DNA of 64,000 bases from Paenibacillus sp. DCT19 (GCF_003268635.1 NZ_CP029639.1:1809501-1873500); one strand, 5' to 3'. Counted from the stretch's first letter, positions 1-8,288 are shown. Made by a program: numbers and translations. Notes: generated by a model from the sequence alone, not told the origin.

Positions 1-619
1 TGGCATATTCGATCAGTGTCTGATCATGGCTGTCATATTGACCGAATTCCTCTTCCAAACGCACCAGCATGAGCGCAGCATCCCCCGCATGGAAAGGTAA
101 ACCATAGTTAGCAAGCTTACGATCCCATTCACTAGCTGAGTAGCGATGTCCCTGCAAAGCCTCCAACAGTAGTCGTCCCCGCAAATGAGGCAGATTCTCC
201 CGTAACGTAAACTGAGTTCGCGTAAGTGAGCTTACAAGCTCCCATTCATTATTGAGTTGGTCGATTGCCTTCTGCACGGCACCCATTAATTCATCATCTG
301 TAGGCGGTTTGAGTAAATAATCTACGGCCTCATACTGGATAGCTTTTTTGGCATATTCAAATTCGGAGTACCCGGATAAAAGAATGCATTTTATTTTTTT
401 GTCACGGACTCGAATCCGTTCAATCAGTTGAATTCCCGTCATTTCAGGCATTTGAATGTCTGAGATCACGATATCAATCGGGTGTGTATCAATCATTTGT
501 AAAGCTTCATGCGCCGAATAGGCTTTATGCACCTGTTCGATCCCCAGCGTATGCCAGGGCTTGGTCATGGATAGATTATCTACCCAGTGTGCTTCGTCGT
601 CTACGATGATCATCTGCAT
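1..619 (-). CDS. Response regulator, YesN/AraC type (3' part outside window)
   Basis: Cytoplasmic receiver protein paired with the kinase encoded just upstream on the same strand. The translated N-terminus shows a receiver domain (about residues 1-120): acidic pocket VDDE near residue 7, phospho-acceptor Asp54 in VISDIQMPEM, and the LLKP lysine motif. The ATG at 617-619 has an AAGGAG ribosome site at good spacing. YesN-family regulators carry a C-terminal AraC helix-turn-helix that would lie beyond position 1, so the AraC assignment is inferred from the YesM-type partner and the domain style (YSEFEYAKKAI after the receiver). It probably activates the adjacent sugar permease genes. Partial at the window edge. 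Confidence 0.88.
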   Translation of the reverse strand, partial: MQMIIVDDEAHWVDNLSMTKPWHTLGIEQVHKAYSAHEALQMIDTHPIDIVISDIQMPEMTGIQLIERIRVRDKKIKCILLSGYSEFEYAKKAIQYEAVDYLLKPPTDDELMGAVQKAIDQLNNEWELVSSLTRTQFTLRENLPHLRGRLLLEALQGHRYSASEWDRKLANYGLPFHAGDAALMLVRLEEEFGQYDSHDQTLIEYA

Positions 620-695
620 GATGTTAGTCTCCTTGGGTGGTATTTAAGTCTTGAGGTTAAAATTAAGGGATAGATGAATTGAACAAGGGCGCTAC

Positions 696-799
696 GGATT
701 CAAAGGTTCTTTCGATCGCTGTTATCCCCAGATTTTATTAAATCTTTTCTAAAGGTGAAATCCGGGGATAAAGGCGAACGCTTCGCTTCTACAGAATCC
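696..799 (-). repeat. Structured intergenic repeat, copy A
   Basis: Lies in the 288-bp gap between kinase and regulator. Read on the minus strand, GGATTC at one end pairs with GAATCC at the other; inside, ATCCCCGGATTT pairs with AAATCTGGGGAT (one G-U), and GCGAA with TTCGC forms a small hairpin. The block ATAACAGCGATCG next to the main hairpin recurs in copy B at 2783-2932. No protein is evident. It may be a transcribed element in the kinase-regulator message or a mobile palindromic repeat. Function unknown. Confidence 0.65.
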
Positions 800-907
800 C
801 TTTAATCCTTCGCTTTGGTTCACATAAAGTTTAAGCCTTTATTTTAAAGAAAGACTTTTATAAAGGTGAATTAGTATTAATTTAAGGGCGAAGCATAACC
901 TCTTATG

Positions 908-2713
908 TTAGTTTCGGTTTCCTCGCTCGGGCTCTGTATCTTCCTTCGAGATCTCCCAGACGATCTCGGTTCGGAATCCGCCAAGTGGGGATGGGCCGAA
1001 TCGGAGGTAGGATTGGGTACCGAATAGGTGCATGATGCGCTGGTTGGTATTCCAGAGACCACAGCCCATTTCCTCTTGCAAAGGCTCCTGCATTTTCATG
1101 TTCAGTGCTTCGTACTGTTCTGGGCTTAGGCCAGGGCCGTCGTCATCGATATATATTTTGCCTATTCCGTCCTCGCTCTCGCCAGTTATTCGAATTTCCC
1201 CGGAAGAATAGGACTTCGCCACGCCGTGAATGACGGAATTCTCGACCATCGGTTGCAGCATTAATCGCGGCACAGACTGCTGGAGCATGTTCTCCGGAAT
1301 GTCAATGTGATACTCAATGCGACCGTTGCGCAGCTTCTGAATATCCAGATAGTTGATAAGCAGCTTGATCTCTTCCTGAAGGGAAGATGTCTCTCGTTCC
1401 ATTCGGGTCGTATAGCGGTAATACGCACTTAGGTTATGCGCCATGGACACGACGGCTTGCTCGTCCTTCATCTGAGCCATATTAATGATATAACCAAGAC
1501 AGTTATATAGAAAATGCGGATTAATCTGCGCCTGCAACTGCTTCAGTGTAGCTTCTCTGGCTCTAATTTTCTCATGAAATACATTCTCGATCAGATCTTG
1601 AATCTGATGGGACATGTCGTTGAACCGACGGAACAGGAACGAGAACTCGTTCTGCTTGTTACTATGCAAACGCACGGAATAGTCTCCTTGCTCTACACGG
1701 CGTAAGCCTTTGATCAGTTTTTTGATCGGATATTGCACGTTCCGGTAGAGCAGGATCGACGCCGAGATGCCCACCACCAGTAACAAAATCATACAAGCAT
1801 AGAATAGATTCCGACTGAGTGAGATCGGCTGAAGAATCTGATAGAGCGGGATGACATCAACCAGATGCCAGTCCAGATACGTGGATTTCACGGAGCTAAC
1901 CAAGTACTTTTTCCCACCCAGCTCAACGACATCCTGCGTTGTATCTTCTGAAGAGTGTGTATCCAGATAACGAATGAGTTCTTGGGATAACTGCTCATCG
2001 GCACTACGATTCAGAATGGGGGCGTCACCCTTGTGATAAAAGAATGGATCGCCTTGCCCGCCAGCTTTATACGTATCCAGCATATTTTGAATGTTCTCAT
2101 AACTGAAACTGGCTTCAATGACGAGGTTGCTTCCAGTGAGCGTCCCCGGTTGAGCCAACGAATCGGTAAAGAACCAGTAGAAGGATTGCAGCCCTTCTTG
2201 AGTTGCTGTCCCTTGATCCCCATAGGTCCATTGTCCGCTCATATTTTTCTTCAAATAATCCTCATCATACCCGGATGAACGGTTGTAGTTGGCGATAACA
2301 TCCTGATTCTGTTGGGAATACACGGCATAGCGAGTGGGCCATATATCTGTAACGCCGGATTGCAGCGTCATCTTTTCCTGTATGACATAACGGGTCTGCA
2401 TCTGGTCATACCGATCGTCCCACATGTTCAATCCATTGAAAGCTCGCACATTCGGATCGCGTGAGAGAATCAGGCTGAAATCCATCATCTGATTAATGCG
2501 CGAATCGATCTGGCTGGACAGGAACGTCAGCTGCTTCGTGTTCGAAATCTGCAACTCATTACTGACCACGTCATAGGTGACGCTATTCGAGTAGGTGTAC
2601 ATGATGAGAATGGGGATGAATAACACCACAATTAACAAATTTATTTTGGCAAACAGGCTAAAGCGTGATCTCGCCTTGGCTGGAAATAATATTAAGCGCT
2701 TCCATGTATGCAT
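908..2713 (-). CDS. Sensor histidine kinase, YesM family
   Basis: Membrane sensor kinase, 601 residues. Transmembrane segments at about 24-42 and 302-323 flank a large extracellular sensing domain. A HAMP linker follows (about 325-378), then the His_kinase domain with phospho-acceptor His400 in AQINPHFLYN, typical of the YesM/LytS type, and a C-terminal ATPase domain with N-box PMVENSVIHG and GGF-type glycine loop. Start ATG is preceded by AAGGAGA. It should phosphorylate the AraC-type regulator encoded downstream, although 288 bp holding a structured repeat separates them. The divergent LplB/LplC-type permeases at 3089-4939 suggest an oligosaccharide ligand; the ligand cannot be read from the sequence. 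Confidence 0.93.
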   Translation of the reverse strand: MHTWKRLILFPAKARSRFSLFAKINLLIVVLFIPILIMYTYSNSVTYDVVSNELQISNTKQLTFLSSQIDSRINQMMDFSLILSRDPNVRAFNGLNMWDDRYDQMQTRYVIQEKMTLQSGVTDIWPTRYAVYSQQNQDVIANYNRSSGYDEDYLKKNMSGQWTYGDQGTATQEGLQSFYWFFTDSLAQPGTLTGSNLVIEASFSYENIQNMLDTYKAGGQGDPFFYHKGDAPILNRSADEQLSQELIRYLDTHSSEDTTQDVVELGGKKYLVSSVKSTYLDWHLVDVIPLYQILQPISLSRNLFYACMILLLVVGISASILLYRNVQYPIKKLIKGLRRVEQGDYSVRLHSNKQNEFSFLFRRFNDMSHQIQDLIENVFHEKIRAREATLKQLQAQINPHFLYNCLGYIINMAQMKDEQAVVSMAHNLSAYYRYTTRMERETSSLQEEIKLLINYLDIQKLRNGRIEYHIDIPENMLQQSVPRLMLQPMVENSVIHGVAKSYSSGEIRITGESEDGIGKIYIDDDGPGLSPEQYEALNMKMQEPLQEEMGCGLWNTNQRIMHLFGTQSYLRFGPSPLGGFRTEIVWEISKEDTEPERGNRN

Positions 2714-2782
2714 GAAAATTCTCCTTTACCTTCACTTTCAGACTACATAGGCTGAACTAAACATTCACACGGAAACGGAGAG

Positions 2783-2932
2783 GACAGAAAGAACCTGGAG
2801 AAGCGGAGCGGTCGCTTGAAAGCTTTCTGAAGGAAAGCTACATCGGAAGCATAGGCTATCCTTGGATTTCCCCATTAAAAATGGGAATCAAAAAAAATCT
2901 GGGGGTAACAGCGATCGGAAGGTTGTTCTGTC
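2783..2932 (+). repeat. Structured intergenic repeat, copy B
   Basis: Occupies the divergent gap between the kinase and the permease genes. GACAGAA (2783-2789) pairs with TTCTGTC (2926-2932), a terminal stem of different sequence from copy A but in the same place. Inside are AAGCG/CGCTT, AGCTTTC/GAAAGCT, CCCATT/AATGGG, and a main stem CCTTGGATTT with AAATCTGGGG using G-U pairs. The segment AAATCTGGGGGTAACAGCG continued by ATCGGAAGG matches copy A. The changes preserve pairing, which argues for an RNA or DNA hairpin function. Copies A and B are in opposite orientation. Confidence 0.65.
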
Positions 2933-3088
2933 ATCGGAGTGATCGTGTGATATAAGTTTAGATCAAACTAACAAAACCCTATCGAGCCTAACAATGTTAT
3001 ATAGTCAGACCTCAGAATGGCTTGATACTATTTATATCAGAGAACCCCATCACACACAAAAACTTTTTTTGGGAACAGGAGAAGCGCT

Positions 3089-4051
3089 ATGGAGGCTAAA
3101 TTGGAGGGTAAACGAGTCCCGCAGGCCAGTCTTGGAAACAAGCTGGAGCATAAGAGAAAAAAACGTTACAAACAGCCGTGGATTCTACACTTCATGGTGT
3201 TGCCTGCGGCCATTATGGTCTTTATTTTTTCATATATTCCGATGTCGGGCATTCTGATGGCATTTCAAGATTACAAACCTGCATTAGGTTTTTTTAATTC
3301 GGAATGGGTGGGTCTGAAGCATTTCAGGTACATGTGGGAAAATGATTACTTCCTGCAAATTACGTGGAACACACTGTTTTTTGCCTGCTCCAAAATTGTC
3401 ATGAACCTGATCATTCCATTTGTCTTCGCCTTATTGCTCAATGAGGTGCGGAAGATGGCGCTCAAAAGAACAATCCAGACCCTCGTGTATCTGCCACACT
3501 TCTTGTCCTGGGTAACACTGTCCGGTATTTTGATCGACATTCTGGCGCAAACGGGCATCGTCAATCAGTTCCTGGTCTCGGTGTTTGGCATCAAGCCAAT
3601 CTTCTTCCTCGGGGACGGTAACTGGTTCCGGTTCACGGTCATTGCGAGTGATGTCTGGAAAGAGTTCGGCTTCAACACAATCATCTTCCTTGCAGCCTTA
3701 TCCGGCATCAATCCATCACTCTATGAAGCAGCAGAAGTGGATGGAGCAGGGCGCTGGAAGCAAACGATCTATATTACCATCCCGGCACTCATTCCAATTG
3801 GAATTGTGATCGCAACACTGGCACTGGGTAATGTACTCAACGCCAACTTCGACCAGATCTTTAACTTATACAGTCCATTGATCTATCAGCAAGCGGATAT
3901 CATTGATACGTTTGTGTATCGGGAAGGTCTGTTAAGTGGGCAGTTCAGCTTCGCTACCGCGGTGAATCTGTTCAAATCGGTCATCAGTCTGATCCTGATC
4001 GTAATCTCTTACCGACTGGCTTACCGTTTCGCCGGATACCGAATTTTCTAG
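3089..4051 (+). CDS. Sugar ABC transporter permease, LplB/YteP type
   Basis: Inner-membrane permease of a CUT1-type carbohydrate importer, 320 residues. A basic N-terminus precedes about six transmembrane helices starting near residue 36 (HFMVLPAAIMVFIFSYIP). The EAA loop that docks the ATPase is EAAEVDGAGRWKQTIYITIP. The N-terminal block GILMAFQDYKPALG is typical of the LplB group. The ATG has an AGGAGA site. It forms a heterodimer with the next gene 15 bp downstream. No substrate-binding protein follows, which is unusual for this family, and no ATPase is encoded here; the shared MsmX-type ATPase would be elsewhere. Confidence 0.93.
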   Translation: MEAKLEGKRVPQASLGNKLEHKRKKRYKQPWILHFMVLPAAIMVFIFSYIPMSGILMAFQDYKPALGFFNSEWVGLKHFRYMWENDYFLQITWNTLFFACSKIVMNLIIPFVFALLLNEVRKMALKRTIQTLVYLPHFLSWVTLSGILIDILAQTGIVNQFLVSVFGIKPIFFLGDGNWFRFTVIASDVWKEFGFNTIIFLAALSGINPSLYEAAEVDGAGRWKQTIYITIPALIPIGIVIATLALGNVLNANFDQIFNLYSPLIYQQADIIDTFVYREGLLSGQFSFATAVNLFKSVISLILIVISYRLAYRFAGYRIF

Positions 4052-4066
4052 AAAGGATGACGAGCC

Positions 4067-4939
4067 ATGTATCATAAAACGCTGCCCTATCGCATATTCA
4101 GCATCTTCAACAATGTGTTCCTGACCATCCTTTCGCTGCTCTGTCTGCTGCCGCTCTATCACTTGCTGATGGTATCGCTCAGCGCGTCTGCACCTGCTAA
4201 TGCCGGATTAGTCACGTTCTGGCCGATTGGATTCACGCTCGAAGCGTATGCCAAGACATTTGATAATTCCAACTTCCTGTCCTCGTTGTGGGTATCCGTA
4301 GAACGGACGGTACTGGGTACCGGGCTTGCGCTCATCGTCAATACGCTTGCGGCGTATGCGCTGTCCAAGGAGACACGGGTGTTCCGTGCACGTAACATCT
4401 ATCTGTGGTATTTCGTAGTTACCATGCTGTTCAGCGGAGGACTCATTCCGGGGTATATCCTTATTCTAAAGCTGGGACTGATGAATACGCTGTGGGCGCT
4501 GATTCTGCCAGGTCTTGTGGCGGTGTTCAACATCATTCTGCTACTGAATTTCTTCCGCACGGTGCCGAAGGATCTGGAAGAGGCAGCGTTTATTGATGGC
4601 GCAGGACACTTTCAGACCTTTATCAAAATCTATCTACCCGTCTCCGTACCTGTTATCGCCACCGTGTCTCTGTTCATGATGGTTGGGCATTGGAACGCAT
4701 ATTTTGACGGGATCATCTATATCCGTGATTCGGAAAAGCTGCCACTCGCGACGTTTATGCAGACGATCATCGTGCAGGCAGACATGACCAAGCTTGATCC
4801 CGAAGCGATTGCGAACCTGTCGCAGCGGACAATCCGGGCTTCACAGATATTTATCAGCGCATTGCCGATTCTGCTCGTATATCCGTTCCTGCAACGGTAT
4901 TTTGTGACCGGGATTGTGGTTGGGGCTGTGAAGGAGTAA
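4067..4939 (+). CDS. Sugar ABC transporter permease, LplC/YtcP type
   Basis: Second permease of the CUT1 importer, 290 residues, six predicted transmembrane helices. The EAA motif is EEAAFIDGAGHFQTFIKIYL, and FSGGLIPGYI in the middle is characteristic of the YtcP/LplC group. AAAGGATGACGAGCC before the ATG provides the ribosome site, 15 bp after the previous stop, so the two are cotranscribed. A terminator at 4980-5028 closes the operon, confirming that no binding-protein gene is part of it. Regulation by the adjacent YesM/YesN-type pair is inferred from the arrangement. Confidence 0.93.
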   Translation: MYHKTLPYRIFSIFNNVFLTILSLLCLLPLYHLLMVSLSASAPANAGLVTFWPIGFTLEAYAKTFDNSNFLSSLWVSVERTVLGTGLALIVNTLAAYALSKETRVFRARNIYLWYFVVTMLFSGGLIPGYILILKLGLMNTLWALILPGLVAVFNIILLLNFFRTVPKDLEEAAFIDGAGHFQTFIKIYLPVSVPVIATVSLFMMVGHWNAYFDGIIYIRDSEKLPLATFMQTIIVQADMTKLDPEAIANLSQRTIRASQIFISALPILLVYPFLQRYFVTGIVVGAVKE

Positions 4940-4979
4940 GGTGTACGGTTGTATGTAGTAAGGCAATAAGAGGATCGGA

Positions 4980-5028
4980 AAAAGAGAGCTACTGAACTGG
5001 GGAAGGCCAGGGAGGTAGCTTCTTTTTT
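4980..5028 (+). terminator. Rho-independent terminator after the permease genes
   Basis: AGCTAC (4988-4993) pairs with GTAGCT (5015-5020), extended by G-U pairs, followed by TTCTTTTTT. It ends the two-gene permease operon. Confidence 0.7.
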
Positions 5029-5144
5029 GATTAAATATTTCGTTTGAATTATGAATAATTGAATCCTTATATTTTTCTATTTCAATAGTATAATAATGGA
5101 AATATACGTTGGTTCATCATTCGTAGATAAGGAGAACAAATACA

Positions 5145-6035
5145 ATGATCATAATGGTTGAGCCATCCGCTGAACGGATTGGGCGTTGGATCGACGCCTA
5201 TGTTCCTAATAAAGATCTATTTTTTCTCAGGGAAGAGCATCTCATTAAACTAGAAATGCACCTTAACGATGTGTTAATTTTTCCGAGCAAAGAATTCTTT
5301 CGTCATTCCTCATATAATCAGATACAGCTTGTTAATAGCTTTGAATATTGGAAGATAGACAAAGAAATAAAATATGTACTTGTCGCTGACCCGAATTGGT
5401 TGTGTTCTCTCTCAAGTGAAATGCAGAAATGGATCAACCATATTCAGCTTACAGTACATCGTGGTTTGATCTTACCGATCTCGTTGCTCTCTACTCCGTA
5501 TACATTTCCTGAGGAATATCTGGTGAAGGATCATGAAGAAGAATATGTCGTTCTACACAGTAAACTATGGAGTAAGCTTCCCTATGAAGTGAAGGTGGAT
5601 CTGCTCAAAGGATATGCTAAGAAGTGGGATGACTGGAACGGTTATGCGCTGGATGACTCTATTCCTCTTCACTTGCAAAGATATGCCAATACATTCCCAG
5701 CTGAAGGAGGAGGGAATTGTTTAGCTGCAACATTGTTCGCTGTATCTCAGCAAGAATGGATTCTGAATGAATGGGTACATCCAGAGACATTTGCAGAAGG
5801 ACTTAAGAGAGCCAATTATGTCATGAGAGATACAGAGGAGCTTCGTACGGGTGATGTTGTTGTATGGATGGATGCTAACGATATCGTTCAACATGCCTCG
5901 TATCATATGGGACAAGATCTGTTCTTTAATAAGGATGGTCAGACTTTTTTTAACCCTTGGAAAGTAATTGATTGGAAGGCACTCAAGCTGGAATGGGCGA
6001 GTTACACCTATAAGGTGTATCGGAAAGAAATTTAA
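5145..6035 (+). CDS. Putative NlpC/P60-like (papain-fold) protein
   Basis: 296 residues, no signal peptide or membrane segment. I do not recognise a named family. The C-terminal half has the order expected of an NlpC/P60-type cysteine peptidase fold: a cysteine at a helix start in EGGGNCLAATLFAV (Cys192), then LRTGDVVVWMD (about 233-243) and QHASYHMG with His250 and His254, then DLFFNKDGQ. In NlpC/P60 proteins the corresponding GDLVFF and H..I pattern positions the catalytic histidine. The N-terminal 180 residues are unassigned. AAGGAGAA precedes the ATG. Single-gene unit between two intergenic gaps. Function inferred only from motif order. Confidence 0.6.
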   Translation: MIIMVEPSAERIGRWIDAYVPNKDLFFLREEHLIKLEMHLNDVLIFPSKEFFRHSSYNQIQLVNSFEYWKIDKEIKYVLVADPNWLCSLSSEMQKWINHIQLTVHRGLILPISLLSTPYTFPEEYLVKDHEEEYVVLHSKLWSKLPYEVKVDLLKGYAKKWDDWNGYALDDSIPLHLQRYANTFPAEGGGNCLAATLFAVSQQEWILNEWVHPETFAEGLKRANYVMRDTEELRTGDVVVWMDANDIVQHASYHMGQDLFFNKDGQTFFNPWKVIDWKALKLEWASYTYKVYRKEI

Positions 6036-6175
6036 CATAAAGAAACGCAGCCCGATGCTAATAAATTGTATGTTATACATATCGTTTGTCGCTGACACAA
6101 ACCATTACACTGAACTGAAGCTGTCATATAGAAGTTTTAAAATTTGGTAGACGATGTTTAAAAGGGGCTGTACGA

Positions 6176-6652
6176 ATGTCAGAGTATACTATTAGGTTCA
6201 TTCAAATCACAGATGTTCATGATATTTATATATTAAATCAGCATTTTAATTCTCAGTTTGTAAATTTCGGTGTTGAACAGGTTAAGCAAAAAATCGAAAC
6301 CATTCTTGAACATACCAGAGATGTGGTCTGGGTTTATGAGCAGAATAATGAAGTTCTTGGATATATCCACGGTAGCCCGTATCAACTGTTATTCTCAGAG
6401 CCGTTGGTCAATGTACTGGGGTTTGTTGTTAAAGAAGGATATCGAAATCAGGGAATCGGGGGACGTTTAATTCAACATTTGGAATCATGGGCTCAGGATG
6501 AGGGTTATTATGGGATTAAACTGTTGTCACACCCTAGTAGAAAGAATGCACATGCCTTTTATGAGAAACGAGGATACCAGTTTACCAAAGATCAGAAGAA
6601 TTTTATCAAGGTGTTGATTGGAGTAAAAGTAGGAACATACCTTTTGAACTAA
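6176..6652 (+). CDS. GNAT family N-acetyltransferase
   Basis: 158-residue soluble acetyltransferase of the GCN5-related fold. The acetyl-CoA pyrophosphate loop is EGYRNQGIGGRLIQHLE (about residues 83-99), preceded by the beta-4 strand VNVLGFVV and followed by KNAHAFYEKRGYQF, the usual beta-5/helix region with the Tyr. The substrate is unknown; overall form is like small stress or antibiotic acetyltransferases. AAAGGGG lies upstream of the ATG. The last codons run into the promoter of the FusB-like gene. Confidence 0.88.
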   Translation: MSEYTIRFIQITDVHDIYILNQHFNSQFVNFGVEQVKQKIETILEHTRDVVWVYEQNNEVLGYIHGSPYQLLFSEPLVNVLGFVVKEGYRNQGIGGRLIQHLESWAQDEGYYGIKLLSHPSRKNAHAFYEKRGYQFTKDQKNFIKVLIGVKVGTYLLN

Positions 6653-6659
6653 GAACCCA

Positions 6660-6689
6660 TTGCCCCCACATTCTCAACTCTGTTATAAT
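6660..6689 (+). promoter_or_regulatory. SigmaA-type promoter of the FusB-like gene
   Basis: TTGCCC (6660-6665), an 18-bp spacer and a perfect TATAAT (6684-6689). Transcription should begin near 6696, giving a leader of about 220 nt before the FusB-like start at 6919. Confidence 0.7.
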
Positions 6690-6695
6690 GCCGGT

Positions 6696-6918
6696 ATATC
6701 TACTGCATTGGGGGTTATACCGTGGCAATATTGGCTGTGCCGGATTGCTCGTTCGCTAGAAAGGCCTTACGCAAAGCCTGAATAGGGGCGGACTTTGTGT
6801 AGGGCGCGACGAGAATGAAATCGATCGCCCTGTGAGTACGTGAGTACCATCAACATGTGTCATCCCGCTGGCTTTGCACCTTATTGGAATGATCAATAAC
6901 TATAAGGGGCTGAACGCC
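6696..6918 (+). promoter_or_regulatory. Candidate attenuator leader of the FusB-like gene
   Basis: The 220-nt leader holds several mutually exclusive pairings. GCAAAGCC (6771-6778), the last codons of an upstream ORF, is fully complementary to GGCTTTGC (6870-6877) but can also pair locally with AGGC (6761-6765 region). CTCGTTCGC (6748-6756) pairs with GCGACGAG (6806-6813); AGGGCG (6801-6806) with CGCCCT (6826-6831). CCTTAT (6879-6884) pairs with ATAAGG (6902-6907), covering the ribosome site of the downstream gene. There is no T-run, so control would be translational. I could not match it to a known riboswitch or T-box. Confidence 0.55.
6722..6781 (+). CDS. Leader peptide (upstream ORF) of the FusB-like gene
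   Basis: GTG start with GGGGG at 6710-6714 and 7-nt spacing, 19 codons, TGA stop at 6779-6781. The peptide reads MAILAVPDCSFARKALRKA and ends in a basic ARKALRKA stretch. Its last codons form the GCAAAGCC segment that can pair near the next gene's ribosome site, and codons 9-11 form one arm of another leader stem. A ribosome stalled or slowed here would change leader folding. Short, so coding status rests on the ribosome site and position, as in ermC-type leaders. Confidence 0.5.
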   Translation: MAILAVPDCSFARKALRKA

Positions 6919-7572
6919 ATGCAAACACCATTTATTCATAATCATCAATTTAATTATATTCAGAAGCAAGCCGATTTCCTGATCAAAACGCTACGCTCTG
7001 TCGTGGATCCTAAAGTATTGGAGACCGTGCGTTATACGGTTGGCACAAATGTCATTGAAGTCTTTGATGAGCTGACATCAGAATTGACATCGGAACAGAA
7101 GAATCTACTGGAGCCGTTATCCACGTATAATACGCCGCATGACGTGCAATTGTATCTGAACGAGCTGGAAGCATATCTGATTCCGTTTCCGCAAATATCG
7201 GCGAAGCAGATTCAGAAGTTGTTTCCTAAGGCGAAAAAGCTCAAATTGCCTGATCTCGAATCCGTCGATTATGCACACACGACCTATCTGAGATGGATCG
7301 ACATTGCAACGAACCGTTTGTTCATCGTGTACCCTCATGAAGGCAAATTCTTCGGTATAGAGGGACGGATCACGGCTACCAACAAGAAGGGATACTGTAT
7401 GTTCTGTCATCGCCATCAGGAACTCGGATTCTTCAACGTCAAGACCAAGAAGCATTCACCAGATCACTTTAGTGCCATTGGCCAGTATGTATGCATGGGT
7501 AACGATGCTTGTAACCATAGCATTAGTGATATAACGATGCTGGAGAAGTTTCTTTTCTCGGCAGTAAAATAA
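6919..7572 (+). CDS. Elongation factor G-binding protein, FusB/FBP family
   Basis: 217 residues, close to the length of FusB. FusB-type proteins bind EF-G and release it from ribosomes stalled by fusidic acid; chromosomal relatives are widespread in Firmicutes. An all-helical N-terminal domain (about 1-135) is followed by a treble-clef zinc domain with CMFCHRHQ and YVCMGNDACNH, whose cysteines and histidine would bind zinc. ATG 6919 with AAGGGG is preferred over an upstream in-frame TTG at 6874, which lies inside the leader pairing. It has its own promoter, leader and terminator. Whether it gives resistance is not visible from sequence. Confidence 0.85.
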   Translation: MQTPFIHNHQFNYIQKQADFLIKTLRSVVDPKVLETVRYTVGTNVIEVFDELTSELTSEQKNLLEPLSTYNTPHDVQLYLNELEAYLIPFPQISAKQIQKLFPKAKKLKLPDLESVDYAHTTYLRWIDIATNRLFIVYPHEGKFFGIEGRITATNKKGYCMFCHRHQELGFFNVKTKKHSPDHFSAIGQYVCMGNDACNHSISDITMLEKFLFSAVK

Positions 7573-7585
7573 GGTAGTTACACAG

Positions 7586-7618
7586 CAAAAAGGTCGCTCT
7601 TCGGAGTGACCTTTTTTC
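7586..7618. terminator. Bidirectional terminator
   Basis: AAAAAGGTCGCTC, TTCG loop, GAGTGACC and a T-run. The A-run on the other side makes it work for both the FusB-like gene and the convergent reductase gene. Confidence 0.9.
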
Positions 7619-7641
7619 GCTACATTGATGCGTTATGATCC

Positions 7642-8229
7642 TTACTGCGCTGGAATATCCTTAGCATAATCCAATCCTAGCTGATACGCGTAGTTAAGCA
7701 ACTGCTCATAATGCTCTGGTGCAGCATCCAACGTCTCGTACAGGAATTCAACCTTAGAGCGAGATACGCCGCAGTAATCGGCAATACCGACGTTGAGCAG
7801 ATTTTGAATGGACTCATCATAATTACGCTTTTGCATCTGTTGTTCTGTCACGCCTGAAAGGGCAATCCATAATATTTGCTGATGATGAAGCTTATTTGCG
7901 CCGTAGGCAAATCCGTTATTAAATACACGATCAATATAACCCTTCAGCATAGCTGGCAGATGCCACCACCAGAGGGGAAACACAAAAGCCACAGCATCAT
8001 GCTTTTTCAACCGCTCCATTTCTGTTTGGATTTCAGGAGAGAATTCTTGAACTTCTTGAGTAAGGTTTGGTTCATCTCCTTCGAGGAGGAGAGGGTCGAA
8101 GCCAATGCCATGTAAATCCAATATCTCCGCACTGTGACCAGCCTCAGTTAGACCTTGTACAAAACGATCAGTAACCTGAAAAGTCAGGGAATTCTTCCTC
8201 GAATGCGACACAACAACTAATACGTTCAT
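7642..8229 (-). CDS. NAD(P)H dehydrogenase (quinone), flavodoxin-like fold
   Basis: 195-residue cytosolic flavoprotein of the MdaB/KefF/YwrO group. It should bind FMN or FAD and reduce quinones or electrophiles with two electrons from NAD(P)H. SHSRKNSL near the N-terminus is the phosphate-binding loop, and FPLWWWHLPAMLKGYIDRVF (about 92-111) is the hallmark of the family. The divergent HxlR regulator at 8476 and shared 240-bp control region fit the common HxlR pairing with electrophile-inducible reductases. A -10 TATAAT on the minus strand lies at 8289-8294. Confidence 0.9.
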   Translation of the reverse strand: MNVLVVVSHSRKNSLTFQVTDRFVQGLTEAGHSAEILDLHGIGFDPLLLEGDEPNLTQEVQEFSPEIQTEMERLKKHDAVAFVFPLWWWHLPAMLKGYIDRVFNNGFAYGANKLHHQQILWIALSGVTEQQMQKRNYDESIQNLLNVGIADYCGVSRSKVEFLYETLDAAPEHYEQLLNYAYQLGLDYAKDIPAQ

Positions 8230-8288
8230 ACGTATAGTTCACTACCTTTCTCGATCACGATTAATAGCCATACCCTATTGCCAATGCT

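Noticed and set aside
6696..6918. Known riboswitch or T-box in the FusB-like leader (c-di-GMP, guanidine and T-box considered because of ACGCAAAGCC and GTGAGTACC)
   Set aside because: The remaining required motifs (AGGGCAAACC, the GNRA-type partner helices, the T-box GGTGGTACCGCG core) are absent.
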